Source: Akkermansia sp. | GTDB lineage: Bacteria > Verrucomicrobiota > Verrucomicrobiia > Verrucomicrobiales > Akkermansiaceae | DNA length: 40,365 nucleotides | Assembly: GCA_017546845.1 (NCBI GenBank) | Contig: JAFYRS010000007.1 | Coordinates: forward strand, 1-40,365 | Direction of reading: 5' to 3' | In this document: positions 39,601 through 40,365 of the stretch, in pieces | Layout: each line of letters starts with the position of its first letter | Numbering within the stretch: position 1 is the stretch's first letter | Position numbers and translations under genes: made by a program | Notes under the pieces: generated by a model | Databases searched by the model: none | What the model saw: the letters and a program-made list of their open reading frames with translations, nothing else | What the model was told of the DNA's origin: nothing

Positions 39601-40066
39601 CCGCAGCACGACGAACCTGTCTGCCTTCGAGGACTTCCTGGCCAGCCTGCCCACCAGCCAGGCGGATGAGGAGGATGCCGATGTGACCGACATTCTGGGC
39701 AATGGCGACCTGCTTTCCGTTCTGCGCGAGCAGATGCAGCTGATTCATGAGCGCCAGCGCGCTGCCGGGCTGGAACCCGCCCCGCTGCCCGCGCTGGACG
39801 ATATGCCTGCCGCGGAGCCGGAGGAATTCGGCGAATCCGTGAGCGGCGCCATGGCCCAGGCCGTGCCGTTCAACGAAAAGAAGATTACGCTGCCCAAGAA
39901 GAAGGTGAGCTTCAAGCTGAAGCCCTCTGCCAATCTGGATGCCTATGTGGTGAAGAGCACCGGCGACATGCCCCTGGCCGATGAGGAGGAGGGGATGACG
40001 ATTGGCGCTGTGGATTCCGGTTATGTCCCGGAAATCTTCACTGCCAAGGATGAGGACAAGGCATAA
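36695..40066 (+). CDS. secA: Preprotein translocase ATPase SecA, long form
   Basis: This 1123-residue motor drives proteins through SecYEG. NBD1 has Walker A MATGEGKTLVATL (about 183-195) and Walker B with DEVDSILIDEARTPLI (about 290-305). The preprotein cross-linking domain (about 310-500) is enlarged by a charged insertion containing EYRRMVEKYELFLYQ. NBD2 has LVGTASVEASETLSRMLSFA and STNMAGRGTDIKLGEGV. The helical wing and scaffold follow. The C-terminal tail (about 1000-1123) is acidic and Pro-rich and has no Cys, so the CxCxSGx8CH zinc motif that binds SecB in proteobacteria is absent. E. coli SecA has 901 residues. It is a single-gene unit with its own promoter. Confidence 0.98.
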   Translation: MIKWILNKIVGSKNQREVRKLKPVVRRILDLEKSWEGKDRDFLVGKTREWQAHLHRFTPMDLPTRGVVLAAAPEQLEQYAGMLNTRFESLAPEFPKLPKVEATVESIEAGKKALAEIEPKFAKLRAKYLETILPEAFAVVKCAARLMCGQTVDVCGTPIKWDMVHFDVQLIGGIALHRGFIAEMATGEGKTLVATLPVYLNALTGMGVHVVTVNDYLARRDSMWMGALFSFLGLSIGCIQSMMPSDLRRQQYAKDITYGTNSEFGFDYLRDNGMASSKEAQVQRGHYFAIIDEVDSILIDEARTPLIISGPAVIEHEQQYDTLKPLIEKVVRKQVELCNGLMQKAMEYAKAGDPERAGRCLFKVKLGQPRNRAYMRSQQDPEYRRMVEKYELFLYQDPRKIELFKLKEELYYTIDEKTHDADLMEMGREIISPGHPENFVLPDIGTEFVNIDEDEKLSEREKEARKTALMKRLDETGVRLHTTSQLLKAYTIYERDVEYVVKDNKIVIIDQNTGREMPGRRWSEGLHQAVEAKEGVEVEAENMTYATITIQNYFRLYSRLAGMTGTAETEAAEFHDIYKLDVLPIPTNRPCIREDQNDLIFRSRREKYNAVVGKIVELHKKGQPVLVGTASVEASETLSRMLSFAKVPHEVLNAKNHQREAEIVARAGQRGAVTVSTNMAGRGTDIKLGEGVAELGGLFVLGTERYESRRIDRQLRGRCSRQGDPGGSQFFLSFEDDLMRNFGGSERMTKMMDRFGMQEGEAVENALMNRIIEGAQKRVEQRNYMWRKHVLDYDDVMNQQRMIVYAMRNDALLCEDPREMLYECLVNGTHNKCDLYLNEDETGAFRYTDLLQWVNSTFPMGWSEKESDLKGKTPEEVAELIINRVKEMYEKKVAGERPDRIDQMERSIMLQAIDKLWQKHLTDMDALREGVRLRAQGQRDPLVEYKREAYSIFESLMQNIDYEILNGMFRSTTNLSAFEDFLASLPTSQADEEDADVTDILGNGDLLSVLREQMQLIHERQRAAGLEPAPLPALDDMPAAEPEEFGESVSGAMAQAVPFNEKKITLPKKKVSFKLKPSANLDAYVVKSTGDMPLADEEEGMTIGAVDSGYVPEIFTAKDEDKA

Positions 40067-40113
40067 TTGCCACCCGCGCCGGCACATACTCAGCAAAAAA
40101 CGATGGAACTGCC

Positions 40114-40365
40114 ATGAATGTTCGTTCTGCGCTGGAGTATGTGCCGTATTTCTGCGGCCGCCTGTTTGTGGTGCATGTGGCTGCTGGACTGCTGCAGGCT
40201 GAGGAGCTGGTGGATGCCCTGCTGGATGCCGATGCCCTGCATGAGGTAGGCGTGCGCCTGGTGCTGGTCGCAGAGGGCGATGACACTTCCCTGCTGGCGC
40301 TGCGTGCCGGTGAGTGCGAGATGCACACCGCCGTGGCGGAGCTGCCGCTCACGGCAGGTGCTGCG
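40114..40365 (+). CDS. N-acetylglutamate synthase-like protein, 5' part only
   Basis: The reading runs from the ATG at 40114 off the right edge; 84 residues are visible. The start MNVRSALEYVPYFCGRLFVV followed by an amphipathic helix (QAEELVDALLDADALHEVG) and VRLVLVAEGDD matches the opening of ArgA-type amino-acid kinase domains, which begin with ILxYVPxFRxKxFV and continue with LRxLGIRVVLVHG. Residues normally written as DGxxV after the first strand read HVAAGLL here, and HGA reads AEGD, so the kinase fold would be catalytically degenerate, as in true synthases where the acetyltransferase domain does the chemistry. That C-terminal domain is outside the window, so the call is provisional. Confidence 0.5.
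   Translation, partial: MNVRSALEYVPYFCGRLFVVHVAAGLLQAEELVDALLDADALHEVGVRLVLVAEGDDTSLLALRAGECEMHTAVAELPLTAGAA

Noticed and set aside
36356..40096. A 1246-codon open frame on the minus strand
   Set aside because: It is antisense to secA over its whole length, rich in His and Leu as expected for a codon-bias shadow, and shows no domain.

Overview
The window looks like chromosomal DNA of a Gram-negative bacterium, most likely of the Verrucomicrobiota and perhaps Akkermansia-like. The reasons are an LPS gene (lpxA), a Wzc/Wza-type polysaccharide export set, a GatCA amidotransferase, a type III pantothenate kinase, a Rho factor with an Asn/Gln/Arg-rich N-terminus, and an enlarged SecA without the C-terminal zinc motif. 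The phylum assignment is inference from gene content; no 16S rRNA gene is present.

Layout. 1-1732 (minus): an operon of two small proteins with a C-terminal membrane anchor, then gatC and the 5' part of gatA. 1851-2118: two divergent tRNA-Gly genes (CCC and TCC) with back-to-back promoters. 2141-6836 (plus): a secreted protein of unknown function, an outer-membrane beta-barrel, a Wzc-like tyrosine autokinase and a short Wza-like export protein. 6916-10413: an MGDG-synthase-type glycosyltransferase, coaX, acpP, an unrecognised gene and a LysM protein with a degenerate YkuD domain. 10525-12378: ilvB without an adjacent ilvN. 12469-19407: an AT-rich surface-glycan cassette (polymerase/ligase-like protein, MBOAT O-acyltransferase, SGNH-like partner, DUF6056-type membrane protein) interrupted by a truncated IS481-type element. 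A gene-poor stretch follows up to 19990.

20073-26358: rpsO, NfeD-like protein and flotillin, a HAD phosphatase, a small lipoprotein, lepA and a small membrane protein. 26377-28796 (minus): rho, yebC and tRNA-Pro(CGG). 28978-32733 (minus): a map operon with two membrane proteins. 32863-36511 (plus): lpxA, a phosphoglycolate-phosphatase-like gene, a TMEM43-like protein and an AI-2E-family transporter. 36695-40066: secA. The window ends in the 5' part of an N-acetylglutamate-synthase-like gene.

Envelope functions dominate. Export (Wzc/Wza/barrel), glycan assembly and O-acylation (12469-19407), lipid A (lpxA), membrane organisation (flotillin/NfeD) and Sec translocation (secA) are interspersed with translation and transcription factors (gatCA, lepA, rpsO, map, rho, yebC). 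Initiating glycosyltransferase, flippase, Wzb phosphatase and sugar-nucleotide genes are not in the window, so the glycan pathway is incomplete here.

The most unusual window-wide signal is promoter geometry. At several transcription-unit starts (2141, 10525, 23500 minus, 23604, 32863, 35264, and nearly 24132 and 32733) a -10-like hexamer sits so close to the start codon that transcription would begin at or within a few bases of the ATG. This suggests frequent leaderless mRNAs. All promoter calls were made by eye and none has been tested.
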